10,251 nucleotides of DNA from Alphaproteobacteria bacterium MarineAlpha3_Bin4. GTDB taxonomy: Bacteria > Pseudomonadota > Alphaproteobacteria > Rhodospirillales > Casp-alpha2. The notes under the pieces were generated by a model that was not told the DNA's origin, ran no database searches, and saw only the letters and a list, made by a program, of their open reading frames with translations. Shown piece by piece: positions 1 through 6,378 of the stretch. The DNA lies in NCBI GenBank assembly GCA_002938045.1, contig PTLJ01000034.1:1-10251 (forward strand). The letters are read 5' to 3'. A program made the position numbers and the translations under genes. Positions within the stretch are counted from its first letter, which is position 1, and each line of letters opens with the position of its first letter.

Positions 1-1311
1 ATTGGTGCCGTCGGTGAAATTTCCGATTACCTGGCCGGTATTGTCGAACTCAACCCGCGTCAGACCGGCGGTGCCGAGCCCGTTTTGGGCGAAACCGAAC
101 GACGTAAATTCGCCGGCAAACTGGGAAAAGCGGCTAATATCCAAGGAGAAACTTGAAGTTGCAGCGTCACTCCATGTGCCGGTCACAGTGAGGCTTTGGG
201 GCGACACCAGCTTGCCGCTGCTGTTGAAGACAATGTTGGGTACGGTGCGGGTCGAGGTGAGCGTTGTACCCGCCGGAGATGCGTTGGAAGTAAATTGTAG
301 CGGAGAACCGCTAAGCGTAATCGTCGACCAATCGTCGGAAACGGCGCCGATGGTGAAAGTACCATCATTAGAAACGGTCACTGGAGGCGTCCCGCTGGTG
401 GTTGTTTCCGATCCAGCGATAGTGATCTGGTCGCCCGCGTTCAAACCGAAGAAGGCGCCTTTATCGGGGCCACCGCCTGCGTTTTTGATAGTGATGACGT
501 CGTTGGAACCGGCGTTCTTAGTGATATTAACCCGAGACGCCGCCGGGCTCGTGAAGGTGAACGTGCCCACTCCGGCCCCCGAAAGTGACAGTGCCGTAAC
601 ATCTTCGGCGTTCGGGATGACCGTCCAGGTATTATTGATCTCATTCTTGTGAAAATCCAGTCTGATGACGCGGGCCGCGCCGTTGGAATCGACGATGTTC
701 ATATTGAATTGTTCTGGATTCGCCGCGGCGAACTCCTTACCGGCCGGCAGATTGAGTTCGAGAGACGCCGTCGTCGTCTGACGTTTCTCTTCCGCAAAGG
801 CGAACTGATCGACCCGCATCGGCAGAGCGGCGCCCGGTTGGGCGGGGAAGGTTCCGTTTGGCTGGATCGGAACGCCGAGCAGGAAATAGCCGTTTTTGTC
901 GACTAGATAACCGTTGCTTAAAGATACCGTTGCGCCGTTAATAATCCCGTCTGTAGTGCCGCCGGGCGCGTTGATTTCGAAGCTGCCGTCGCGGGTGTAG
1001 AGGATCTCGCCGTTGACTGCGAGGGTCGGACTTACCAGGAAAAACCCCTTGCCCGATATGGCCAAATCAAGGTTGCGTACGGTGTCCCGGAAGATACCCT
1101 GCCGATCGATACGCGGTGTTTCGATCGGCTTGACACCGCCGAGATCAGACTGTTTGTCGATGGTCTGTCCGACCAGGGTCTGGAAGTTGATATCCGTTGC
1201 TTTGTAGCCGCCCGTGGTGACGTTGGCGATATTTACGCCAATGTTGCTGATCGCTGTCGACTGGCTCAGCATGCCCAGGGTGCTGGACTGAAGTAATCCG
1301 TATCCCGCCAT
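1..1311 (-). CDS. flgE: Flagellar hook protein FlgE (C-terminus beyond window edge)
   Basis: Hook subunit, exported by the flagellar type III system and polymerised outside the cell into the hook. The frame runs open for 437 codons from an ATG at 1311 to the left edge, with no stop. The start is supported by GGAG 7 nt upstream. Residues 5-40 are the basal-body rod/hook N-terminal helix, with an ...NIGVNIANVTTGGYK motif standing in for the usual NNIANxNTxGFK. Residues 81-112 carry the FlgE/F/G core (LDLAISGKGFF, then YTRDGSFEIN). From about residue 180 comes the hook-specific part (QTTTASLELNLPAG), then a Thr/Ser/Gly-rich surface domain. The segment reaching the edge (SRFSQFAGEFTSFGFAQNG...G.LTRVEFDNTGQVIG) matches the region before the FlgE C-terminal helix, so perhaps 80-100 residues are missing. 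Length and the hook-specific region favour FlgE over FlgF or FlgG. A second hook paralogue elsewhere in the genome cannot be excluded. Confidence 0.88.
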   Translation of the reverse strand, partial: MAGYGLLQSSTLGMLSQSTAISNIGVNIANVTTGGYKATDINFQTLVGQTIDKQSDLGGVKPIETPRIDRQGIFRDTVRNLDLAISGKGFFLVSPTLAVNGEILYTRDGSFEINAPGGTTDGIINGATVSLSNGYLVDKNGYFLLGVPIQPNGTFPAQPGAALPMRVDQFAFAEEKRQTTTASLELNLPAGKEFAAANPEQFNMNIVDSNGAARVIRLDFHKNEINNTWTVIPNAEDVTALSLSGAGVGTFTFTSPAASRVNITKNAGSNDVITIKNAGGGPDKGAFFGLNAGDQITIAGSETTTSGTPPVTVSNDGTFTIGAVSDDWSTITLSGSPLQFTSNASPAGTTLTSTRTVPNIVFNSSGKLVSPQSLTVTGTWSDAATSSFSLDISRFSQFAGEFTSFGFAQNGLGTAGLTRVEFDNTGQVIGNFTDGTN

Positions 1312-1318
1312 TATTTAG

Positions 1319-1322
1319 CTCC
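1319..1322 (-). promoter_or_regulatory. Ribosome binding site of flgE
   Basis: GGAG on the minus strand lies 7 nt before the ATG at 1311. It supports that start. Confidence 0.6.
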
Positions 1323-1332
1323 GAGGTTCCTT

Positions 1333-1348
1333 GGCCCGCGTCCGGGCC
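1333..1348 (-). other. Hairpin in the flgE leader
   Basis: GGCCCG and CGGGCC form a perfect 6-bp GC-only stem with a 4-nt loop. It lies between the predicted sigma-54 start point and the Shine-Dalgarno sequence, so it would be part of the short 5' untranslated leader. There is no T-run after it, so it is not a terminator. A role in mRNA stability or translation is inference only. Confidence 0.4.
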
Positions 1349-1368
1349 CAATATTGCGTGCTATAACC

Positions 1369-1385
1369 AGCAAGAAGGGTGCCAA
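1369..1385 (-). promoter_or_regulatory. Sigma-54 (RpoN) promoter of flgE
   Basis: The minus strand reads TTGGCACCCTTCTTGCT. This has the -24 TTGGCAC and -12 TTGCT elements, with exactly 10 nt between the invariant GG and GC, matching the RpoN consensus (TTGGCACG-N4-TTGCW) apart from one C for G. Transcription would start near 1358, giving a leader of about 47 nt before the flgE ATG. In alphaproteobacteria hook and other mid-to-late flagellar genes are commonly sigma-54 dependent, with FlbD as activator, so the match agrees with the gene downstream. Confidence 0.85.
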
Positions 1386-1404
1386 CACAGGCGGGCTGTT
1401 ACTT

Positions 1405-1434
1405 GCTTGAATTTAAAAGATAAAATAATTTACA
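1405..1434. promoter_or_regulatory. AT-rich tract between sigma-54 promoter and upstream sites
   Basis: A stretch of about 30 nt made almost entirely of A and T interrupts GC-rich DNA just upstream of the sigma-54 -24 element. At Caulobacter sigma-54 flagellar promoters an IHF-bent spacer separates the core promoter from the activator sites, and this tract sits in the equivalent place. I could not find a good match to the IHF consensus, so only the base composition and position support this role. Confidence 0.35.
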
Positions 1435-1455
1435 AGCCGCGCGCATCGCGAAGGT

Positions 1456-1500
1456 TATTGCCGATGTGGCCTTCGGGGCGAAAAATTTGCCGGGTTGCCG
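1456..1500 (-). promoter_or_regulatory. Candidate activator (FlbD/ftr-like) sites upstream of flgE
   Basis: On the minus strand CGGCAA occurs three times, at 1495-1500, 1487-1492 and 1458-1463. The middle copy lies in an imperfect inverted repeat, GGCAAATTTTTCGCC. Relative to the predicted start near 1358 they fall roughly 100 to 140 bp upstream. Caulobacter ftr elements, bound by FlbD, lie at about -100 and share a GGCAA-type core as I recall it. The repeat and spacing are seen directly. The assignment to FlbD is inferred. Confidence 0.4.
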
Positions 1501-1512
1501 ACCTAGAGTGCT

Positions 1513-2640
1513 TCAATCGGCTGCGAAGACATAGGCCTCACGGGCGTTGACGCTCACTGTGATTTCGCAACCCGGTTCGGGCAGGAAGACACCGGGAACG
1601 CGGGCTTCGATCAGGATTTCAGACCCGGATGGGTTGTGTCCGGTGATAACGACATGGCTGGAACGGCCGAGAGGGCGCGCCGAGACGACCCGGAAGACCG
1701 GCGTGACGGAAGAATTTCCGCTCTTGCTTGCGGCCAGTGCCAGCTTGCGGGGCGCGTCGCCGGAATCACTCGGCGGTGGCGTGGCTGGAAGTGTCAGCCG
1801 TATGCCGTCGGGACGAATTAGGATCTGTACCACCGTTCCATTATCGATACCGTTGGCGTCAAACGTGCCAAGCGGTGTTACAACATGGCCGTCCTCGACG
1901 GTTCCGTCGAATCGGTTGACTGGCCCCAAGAGGGCAGTGACAAAGCCGTTTACTGGTTCAAAATAGATCTCGACTGGAGCCCCGTCCTGGACCACGCGGC
2001 CATCGTTCATCACCAGGATCCGATCGGCCATGAACATCGCCTCGTCGGGGTCGTGAGTCACCATCAGCGTAGCGACGCCGGTTTCCTTTAGCAGTTGAAG
2101 GGTTTGCTCGCGAACACGTGCGCGCCGGGTCGTATCGAGGCCGGAAAACGGCTCGTCGAGAAATAGCACGCGTGGTTCCGGCGCCATGGCGCGGAGTAGC
2201 GCGACCCGTTGTTGTTGTCCGCCGGAAAGCGTGTGCGGATAGCTTTGGCGGCAGGCCGTGAGGTCCATCTGTTCGAGCGCCTGATCGACCCATCGGATTC
2301 GTTCAGGGTTCGGCTCCGGCAGGCCAAAAACGATATTCTCGAAAACGTTCAGATGCGGGAACAATGCGTAATCCTGAAACATCAAGCCGATGCCGCGATT
2401 CTCGGGCGGCACGTGCATGCCACCGACGCCGTCAGCAACAATGCGTTCGCCGATGTGGATTTGGCCACGTTGCAGGACTTCCAACCCGGCGGCGACGCGC
2501 AGCAGCGTCGTTTTGCCGCAACCTGATGGTCCCAACAGGCAGACAACCTCGCCGGGTGCGACAAACACGGAGACGCCACTGACGATTGGAAGGCCGTCAT
2601 AGGCGTGGGACAGGTTGTTGACGTGCAATCCTCCGCTCAT
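1513..2640 (-). CDS. fbpC: Ferric-iron ABC importer, ATP-binding subunit
   Basis: Cytoplasmic ATPase that powers import of iron delivered by the periplasmic binding protein. It has 375 residues, usual for the FbpC/SfuC family. Visible motifs are Walker A GPSGCGKTT (37-45), Q-loop Gln89 (MFQDYALFPH), signature LSGGQQQR (138-145), Walker B VLFLDEPF with catalytic Glu163, D-loop SGLD, and switch His196 (VTHDPDEA). From about residue 240 a TOBE-type regulatory domain follows, with the characteristic ILIRPDGIRL segment. The ATG overlaps the permease stop as ATGA, so the two are translationally coupled. Family membership as an importer ATPase of the spermidine/iron/sulfate group is certain. Iron as substrate rests on the neighbouring binding protein. 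Confidence 0.9.
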   Translation of the reverse strand: MSGGLHVNNLSHAYDGLPIVSGVSVFVAPGEVVCLLGPSGCGKTTLLRVAAGLEVLQRGQIHIGERIVADGVGGMHVPPENRGIGLMFQDYALFPHLNVFENIVFGLPEPNPERIRWVDQALEQMDLTACRQSYPHTLSGGQQQRVALLRAMAPEPRVLFLDEPFSGLDTTRRARVREQTLQLLKETGVATLMVTHDPDEAMFMADRILVMNDGRVVQDGAPVEIYFEPVNGFVTALLGPVNRFDGTVEDGHVVTPLGTFDANGIDNGTVVQILIRPDGIRLTLPATPPPSDSGDAPRKLALAASKSGNSSVTPVFRVVSARPLGRSSHVVITGHNPSGSEILIEARVPGVFLPEPGCEITVSVNAREAYVFAAD

Positions 2641-4361
2641 GACACGGGCTCCTTGGTAATCTCGAGGGCATGGCCGGGGCGCGAACGCACGATGTTAAGG
2701 CTCAGCAGGATTACCGGCACGATGCCGGCCGCGACTATGGTCAGTGCTGCTAGCGCCGATTCCTCGAGCAACTCGTCGGACGCGTATTGAAACACGAAGG
2801 TCGCCAGCGTATCGTAATTGAATGGCCGCAGGATCAGAGTCAGCGGCAGTTCCTTCATGCAGTCGACGAACACCAACAGGCCGGCCGTCAATAGACTGCC
2901 ACGGACGAGTGGAAAGTGCACCCGCCTGAGTGTTGCAGCCGGGCCGTGGCCGAGGGTTCGCGCGGCGCCGTCCATGTTGGGCGTGACCTTACTCAGGCTC
3001 GCTTCCAAGGTGCCGTAGGACAGCGCCAGAAAACGCACCGTGTAGCCATAGACGATGGCGACGATGGTACCGCTGAAAAGAAGGCCTGTTGGCGTGCTGA
3101 AGGTGGTCCGGCTAATGGCATCGATAAGCTGGTCGAGGGCGCCAAGCGGGAAGATCACGCCGATTGCCAAGATGGCGCCAGGAACGGCGTAGCCAATGCT
3201 GGCGAAATGGGTGGCGGCGCGGACGACGAAGCCACCGTTGAGGCGCACTCCGTAGGCCATGAATAGGCCGAGAGAGACGGCGGCAAAAGCGGCGAGGGCG
3301 GACAGACTGAGGCTGTTCCACACGTATCTGACGTAGTTGGTGGATAGGGTGTCGGTGTAAAACTCTGCCGCATAGGTGGCCAGCACACTGGCCGGAAGCA
3401 GGAAGCCGAGGGCGACCAGCGCCAAACAGATTACGAAGGCGCACGCTCCCTTGATGCCATGCAAGCGATAGCTCGGCAGTGCTTGGTACTTGGTGGAGGT
3501 GTGGTAGTAACGCTGCCCGCGCCGGGCCAGGCGCTCGGCGGCGATCAGAGCGATGACGAAGACCATCATCACCGAGGCCAACTGGGCAGCGCCGGAACGG
3601 CTGTTCATGTTCAGCCAGACGTCGTAGATGCCGGCGGTGAAGGTGTTTACGGCGAAGAACTCCACCGTTCCGAGATCGTTGAGCGCCTCCATTGCGGCAA
3701 GGGTAACGCCAATCACGATCGCCGGCCGGGCCAATGGCAGCGCGACCGAGAAGAACGATCGCCACGGCCCGTGTCCGAGCGTGCGGCTAACCTCGAGCAC
3801 GCAAACGGATTGTTCCAGAAAGGCGGCGCGGGCGAGCAAGTAGACGTAAGGGTAGAGAACCAAGGTCATCACCAAAATCGCGCCTCCGAGCGAGCGGATT
3901 TCCGGAAACCAGTAGTCTTGACGGTTTTTCCAACCGAATGTCGCGCGCAGGAGGGACTGGACGGTGCCGGCATACTCGAGTTGGTCGGTGATGACGAAGG
4001 CGAGTAGGTAAGCTGGCACCGCAAGCGGCAGAAGCAAGGCCCAGTTGAACACCGCGCGTCCCGGAAACCGGCATATGGTGACCAGCCATGCCGTCCCGGT
4101 GCCAATTACCATCGTGCCCAGCCCGACGCCGAGGACCAGGTGCAGAGTCGTCAAGACATATTTACCGAGCACCGTCTCTACCAGATGTTGCCACACGTCG
4201 TCGCTCGGCGTTAGCGCCAAGGCAACGACAGCAACCAAAGGTGTGGCGATCAAGGCTGCGACCAGCAAGGTTCCGACGGTCCATCGATTGAATAGGAAAC
4301 GGCGCTGACGCAAAATCCGCAAGAACGGATAGGCCACGGCTGGCGTTAGGCTGTATCGCAC
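2637..4361 (-). CDS. fbpB: Ferric-iron ABC importer, fused two-domain permease
   Basis: Inner-membrane channel of the importer. The 574 residues hold two tandem binding-protein-dependent permease domains, the arrangement of FbpB, SfuB and HitB, so one chain replaces a permease dimer. Each half has an EAA-type loop that contacts the ATPase: about 188-214 (SRTLGHGPWRSFFSVALPLA) and about 464-490 (ARTLGHGPAATLRRVHFPLV). Many hydrophobic membrane segments flank them, beginning around residue 29. The start is a GTG at 4361, preceded by GGGA 7 nt upstream. No in-frame ATG occurs before the first domain. The stop overlaps the ATPase start by 4 nt. About 123 nt with inverted repeats separate it from the upstream binding-protein gene. 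Confidence 0.9.
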   Translation of the reverse strand: MRYSLTPAVAYPFLRILRQRRFLFNRWTVGTLLVAALIATPLVAVVALALTPSDDVWQHLVETVLGKYVLTTLHLVLGVGLGTMVIGTGTAWLVTICRFPGRAVFNWALLLPLAVPAYLLAFVITDQLEYAGTVQSLLRATFGWKNRQDYWFPEIRSLGGAILVMTLVLYPYVYLLARAAFLEQSVCVLEVSRTLGHGPWRSFFSVALPLARPAIVIGVTLAAMEALNDLGTVEFFAVNTFTAGIYDVWLNMNSRSGAAQLASVMMVFVIALIAAERLARRGQRYYHTSTKYQALPSYRLHGIKGACAFVICLALVALGFLLPASVLATYAAEFYTDTLSTNYVRYVWNSLSLSALAAFAAVSLGLFMAYGVRLNGGFVVRAATHFASIGYAVPGAILAIGVIFPLGALDQLIDAISRTTFSTPTGLLFSGTIVAIVYGYTVRFLALSYGTLEASLSKVTPNMDGAARTLGHGPAATLRRVHFPLVRGSLLTAGLLVFVDCMKELPLTLILRPFNYDTLATFVFQYASDELLEESALAALTIVAAGIVPVILLSLNIVRSRPGHALEITKEPVS

Positions 4362-4407
4362 AGATCTATCCCAGGGTAGTTTCAGCGCTCTTCTAAAGAA
4401 TAAAGCG

Positions 4408-4428
4408 GGACGGGCAAAAAACCTGTCC
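4408..4428 (-). other. Inverted repeat between binding-protein and permease genes
   Basis: GGACGGG and CCTGTCC form a 7-bp stem with one imperfect pair around a 7-nt A-rich (plus strand) loop. No T-run follows on either strand, so a classical terminator is unlikely. In binding-protein transporter operons such intercistronic stems often protect the upstream message, so more binding protein than permease is made. That role is inferred from position. Confidence 0.4.
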
Positions 4429-4453
4429 GGCCATTCAGTTGACGATATGCGGC

Positions 4454-4489
4454 GTTAGGTGCGTGGTCAGGCGTGTGTTTTCGCCTAAC
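4454..4489 (-). other. Inverted repeat at the 3' end of the binding-protein gene
   Basis: GTTAGGTG (4454-4461) and CGCCTAAC (4482-4489) are inverted with one mismatch and a 20-nt loop. The right arm contains the TAG stop of the binding-protein gene. A competing short hairpin, AGGCG-N8-CGCCT on the minus strand, also fits. It could be an RNA-stability element, but the evidence is weak. Confidence 0.3.
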
Positions 4490-5537
4490 TGTTCGGACCG
4501 TCGTTGAAGCCAACTTTGTCAACCAGCCTCGAAGCCAATGGGCGGTATTTGGCGATCGCCTCTATGCTGAGCTCGTCCTTTTTGAAATGGCCCCAGGATT
4601 TGACCAGCGCCGAGGCTTCAACGTCGGGCTTGGCCGGGTATTCGTGGTTATGCTTGGCATAGAGCTTCTGCGCAAAATCACCGCTTAGAAATTCGATAAG
4701 CTTGACTGAGACGTCGCGATTCTTGGCGCCTCGGACGACCGCCGCGCCCGAGATGTTCATGTGCTGGCCATGACCGTCCTGGTCCATGTAAACGAGGCGG
4801 ACCGCCGCCGCCCATTGCTTCTGCTCGGGCTTCTTATCGTTGGTCATCATCTTGCCCATGTAATAGTTGTTGGCGAGCGCGACATCACAGACGCCCTCGT
4901 AGATCGCTTTGGCCTGGGCCCGATCGTTGCCTTGCGGCTTGCGCGCCAGATTAGATTTGAGGTCACGAAGCCAGGTTTCCGCCGCCGCTTCTCCGTCGTG
5001 GGCGATGATCGAGGCAAGCAGCGCGACGTTATAGGGGTGCTTACCGGAGCGCATGCAGACCCGGCCCTTGAAATGGGGGGCAGCGAGATCGGCATAGGAC
5101 GTCAGCTCGCCCGGCTTGACCCGCTCACGGCTGGCCAAGGCAACGCGGGCGCGGGTCGTAATCCCGAACCAGAATCCGTCTTGATGACGAAGATGCACCG
5201 GAATGTTGGTTTCGAGGATTGCGGAGCGAACCGGTTCCAGGAGGTCGGCTTCGCGCAATGCGTTGAGCCGACCAATATCGACGGTCAGAACCACATCGGC
5301 CGGGTTATTGGCACCGGCGGCCTTGATTTTCTCTAACATGCCTTTCTTCGCGTAGACCATGTTGACCTTTATCCCGGTCTGGTCGGTGAAGGAATCGAGG
5401 ATCGGTTTCATCAGGAACGGCTGCCGATACGAGTAGAGGTTGACTTCCTTACCGGTGTCGCCGGCGGAGGTGATGGCTATTGCTCCAATTATCACCGCTC
5501 CGAAAAGACCGGCGAAGGTAATTGTCTTATGCTTCAT
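4485..5537 (-). CDS. fbpA: Periplasmic ferric-iron-binding protein of an ABC importer
   Basis: Captures iron in the periplasm and hands it to the permease. It has 350 residues, normal for the FbpA/FutA/IdiA family. A signal peptide (short basic MKHK, hydrophobic 6-22, TSA before a likely cut after Ala25) precedes the mature start VNLYSYR. Family hallmarks seen are NLYSYRQ (33-39), NNPADVVLTVDIGRLN (77-92), Tyr169, the adjacent Tyr225-Tyr226 in ANNYYMGK that match the iron-ligating tyrosine pair of FbpA, and the segment around residues 253-268 ending NISGAAVV. It is first in the operon, with permease and ATPase genes behind it. The Shine-Dalgarno sequence is poor (AGATTGTTAAACTA before ATG), but the signal peptide fixes the start. 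Free ferric iron is the most likely ligand; which iron complex is bound cannot be told. Confidence 0.9.
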   Translation of the reverse strand: MKHKTITFAGLFGAVIIGAIAITSAGDTGKEVNLYSYRQPFLMKPILDSFTDQTGIKVNMVYAKKGMLEKIKAAGANNPADVVLTVDIGRLNALREADLLEPVRSAILETNIPVHLRHQDGFWFGITTRARVALASRERVKPGELTSYADLAAPHFKGRVCMRSGKHPYNVALLASIIAHDGEAAAETWLRDLKSNLARKPQGNDRAQAKAIYEGVCDVALANNYYMGKMMTNDKKPEQKQWAAAVRLVYMDQDGHGQHMNISGAAVVRGAKNRDVSVKLIEFLSGDFAQKLYAKHNHEYPAKPDVEASALVKSWGHFKKDELSIEAIAKYRPLASRLVDKVGFNDGPNS

Positions 5538-5553
5538 TAGTTTAACAATCTAG

Positions 5554-5576
5554 TTGCAAATTATAACCATTCGCAA
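5554..5576 (-). promoter_or_regulatory. Fur-box-like operator overlapping the importer promoter
   Basis: Minus-strand arms TTGCGAAT and ATTTGCAA, separated by 7 nt, form a 23-bp palindrome with one mismatch in the arms. The inner 19 bp agree at 12 positions with the classical GATAATGATAATCATTATC Fur consensus (my hand count). It ends 16 nt before the ATG of the iron-binding-protein gene and contains the -10 box, so a bound repressor would block transcription under iron-replete conditions. Fur is the simplest candidate. Other alphaproteobacterial iron regulators such as Irr or RirA were not excluded. Confidence 0.55.
5560..5565 (-). promoter_or_regulatory. -10 element of the iron importer operon
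   Basis: A perfect TATAAT on the minus strand lies about 22 nt before the ATG at 5537. The -35 region at 17-18 nt spacing (TCGGGA or TTCGGG) is weak. The predicted leader is about 16 nt. Confidence 0.5.
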
Positions 5577-5610
5577 AATAACTCCCGAAGCTTGTTTAGC
5601 CGATTCGAAA

Positions 5611-5620
5611 TGCAATTGCA
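5611..5620. repeat. 10-bp palindrome upstream of the importer promoter
   Basis: TGCAATTGCA is a perfect palindrome about 50 bp upstream of the -10 box, flanked on the minus strand by GCGAATGAGT, which resembles one half of the downstream operator. It may be a second, weaker operator for the same regulator or serve the divergent fliX gene. No further support is visible. Confidence 0.3.
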
Positions 5621-5798
5621 ACTCATTCGCGTCTTCCTGGCATGGTTGATAATTCCTTGGGATTAATCAATCTGGTAGCTCAGCGGAGAATTCGGTTTCT
5701 GCTGGCAATTGTGCAGGGGTTTGGGCAAAATCTGTATCCCGAAAACTTGGCCCAGGACCCCCGCGGGTAATACAGGTTCATTGCTCCATGGATTTATC

Positions 5799-6227
5799 AT
5801 GAAGGTTTCAAAGCTCGGTTCACCTAAGGAAGCTAGGTTCACGCGGAAAAAGAAAGCAATGGCGGCCGACGGCGCCTTTGCCGATAATTTGAAGGGGACG
5901 ACTACAGCGGCGGAATTGGATAAGGTCGTCGAGGGCCAGGCGATCGGTGGCGTCGATTCGATCCTAGCGGTGCAAGAAGTGCCGGGCACTACGGATGGCC
6001 GCGGCCGAGGCATGCTGCGCCGATATGGTGACGATTTGCTTAGCCGTCTCGATGATCTTCGTATCGGAATTTTGAGCGGCGCCTATCCGAAGCAGAAACT
6101 GGTAGACCTAGCACACCGCCTGCGCAAAAAACGCCAGGCTAGTGACGACCCCAGATTGAACGAAATCATCGAGGAAATAGAGCTCCGCGCCGAAGTCGAG
6201 ATTGCGAAGTTGACCCGCGGCGCTTAA
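5799..6227 (+). CDS. fliX: Flagellar assembly regulator FliX
   Basis: FliX is a small alphaproteobacterial protein that, in Caulobacter, links completion of the early basal body to the sigma-54 activator FlbD. The call rests on the family's N-terminal MKVS, a variable low-complexity stretch to about residue 50, and the conserved C-terminal half: GGVDSILAVQEVP (50-62), RRYGDDLLSRLDDLRIGILSG (74-94), and KKRQASDDPRLNEIIEEIELRAEVEIAKL (110-138). It has 142 residues, normal for the family. ATG 5799 is chosen because it yields the family N-terminus; an in-frame TTG at 5709 would add 30 residues unlike any FliX. The ribosome site is weak (GGAT 5 nt upstream). It is divergent from the iron importer and upstream of the dksA-like gene. 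No sigma-54 or clear sigma-70 promoter was found in front. Confidence 0.88.
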   Translation: MKVSKLGSPKEARFTRKKKAMAADGAFADNLKGTTTAAELDKVVEGQAIGGVDSILAVQEVPGTTDGRGRGMLRRYGDDLLSRLDDLRIGILSGAYPKQKLVDLAHRLRKKRQASDDPRLNEIIEEIELRAEVEIAKLTRGA

Positions 6228-6311
6228 GGCTGCAGGGGCGGCTCACAAATTCATTCATAAAGTTAATTCTTTCAACACCTTAGAATCGGCTCAACGAGGT
6301 AAAATCGGGTC

Positions 6312-6340
6312 TTGCGGTTCTCGATCCTCACCCCTATATT
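6312..6340 (+). promoter_or_regulatory. Sigma-70-type promoter of the dksA-like gene
   Basis: TTGCGG (-35) and TATATT (-10) are separated by exactly 17 nt. Transcription would start near 6347, about 32 nt before the ATG at 6379. The gene can therefore be expressed independently of fliX. Confidence 0.6.
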
Positions 6341-6378
6341 CCCGGCGCGAAAAATGACAGCCGGAGGTTAAGGGTAGG

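Noticed and set aside
2..652. Long open frame on the plus strand (216 codons)
   Set aside because: It lies wholly antisense to flgE, whose minus-strand translation matches the hook family. The plus-strand product has no recognisable domain.
1439..1512. Terminator after the iron importer operon
   Set aside because: I looked for a GC stem with a T-run behind the ATPase stop. The imperfect inverted repeat around 1479-1493 has its T residues inside the repeat, not after it, and CGCG-ATG-CGCG is too short to call.
3459..4007. Open frame of 182 codons on the plus strand within the permease gene
   Set aside because: It is antisense to a clearly conserved double permease; the open frame is a by-product of GC-rich codon use.
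5670..5715. tRNA-like stretch (GGTAGCTCAGC)
   Set aside because: It resembles a D-arm, but no acceptor pairing, anticodon arm or TTCGA-type T-arm follows at the right distance.
5747..5773. Possible fliX promoter (TTGGCC...TAATAC)
   Set aside because: The spacing is only 15 nt and both hexamers are poor. No sigma-54 site or TTAA-N7-TTAA CtrA box was found in the gap either.
5709..5798. Extended fliX start at an in-frame TTG (5709)
   Set aside because: The extra 30 residues do not resemble a FliX N-terminus; ATG 5799 gives the family's MKVS start.
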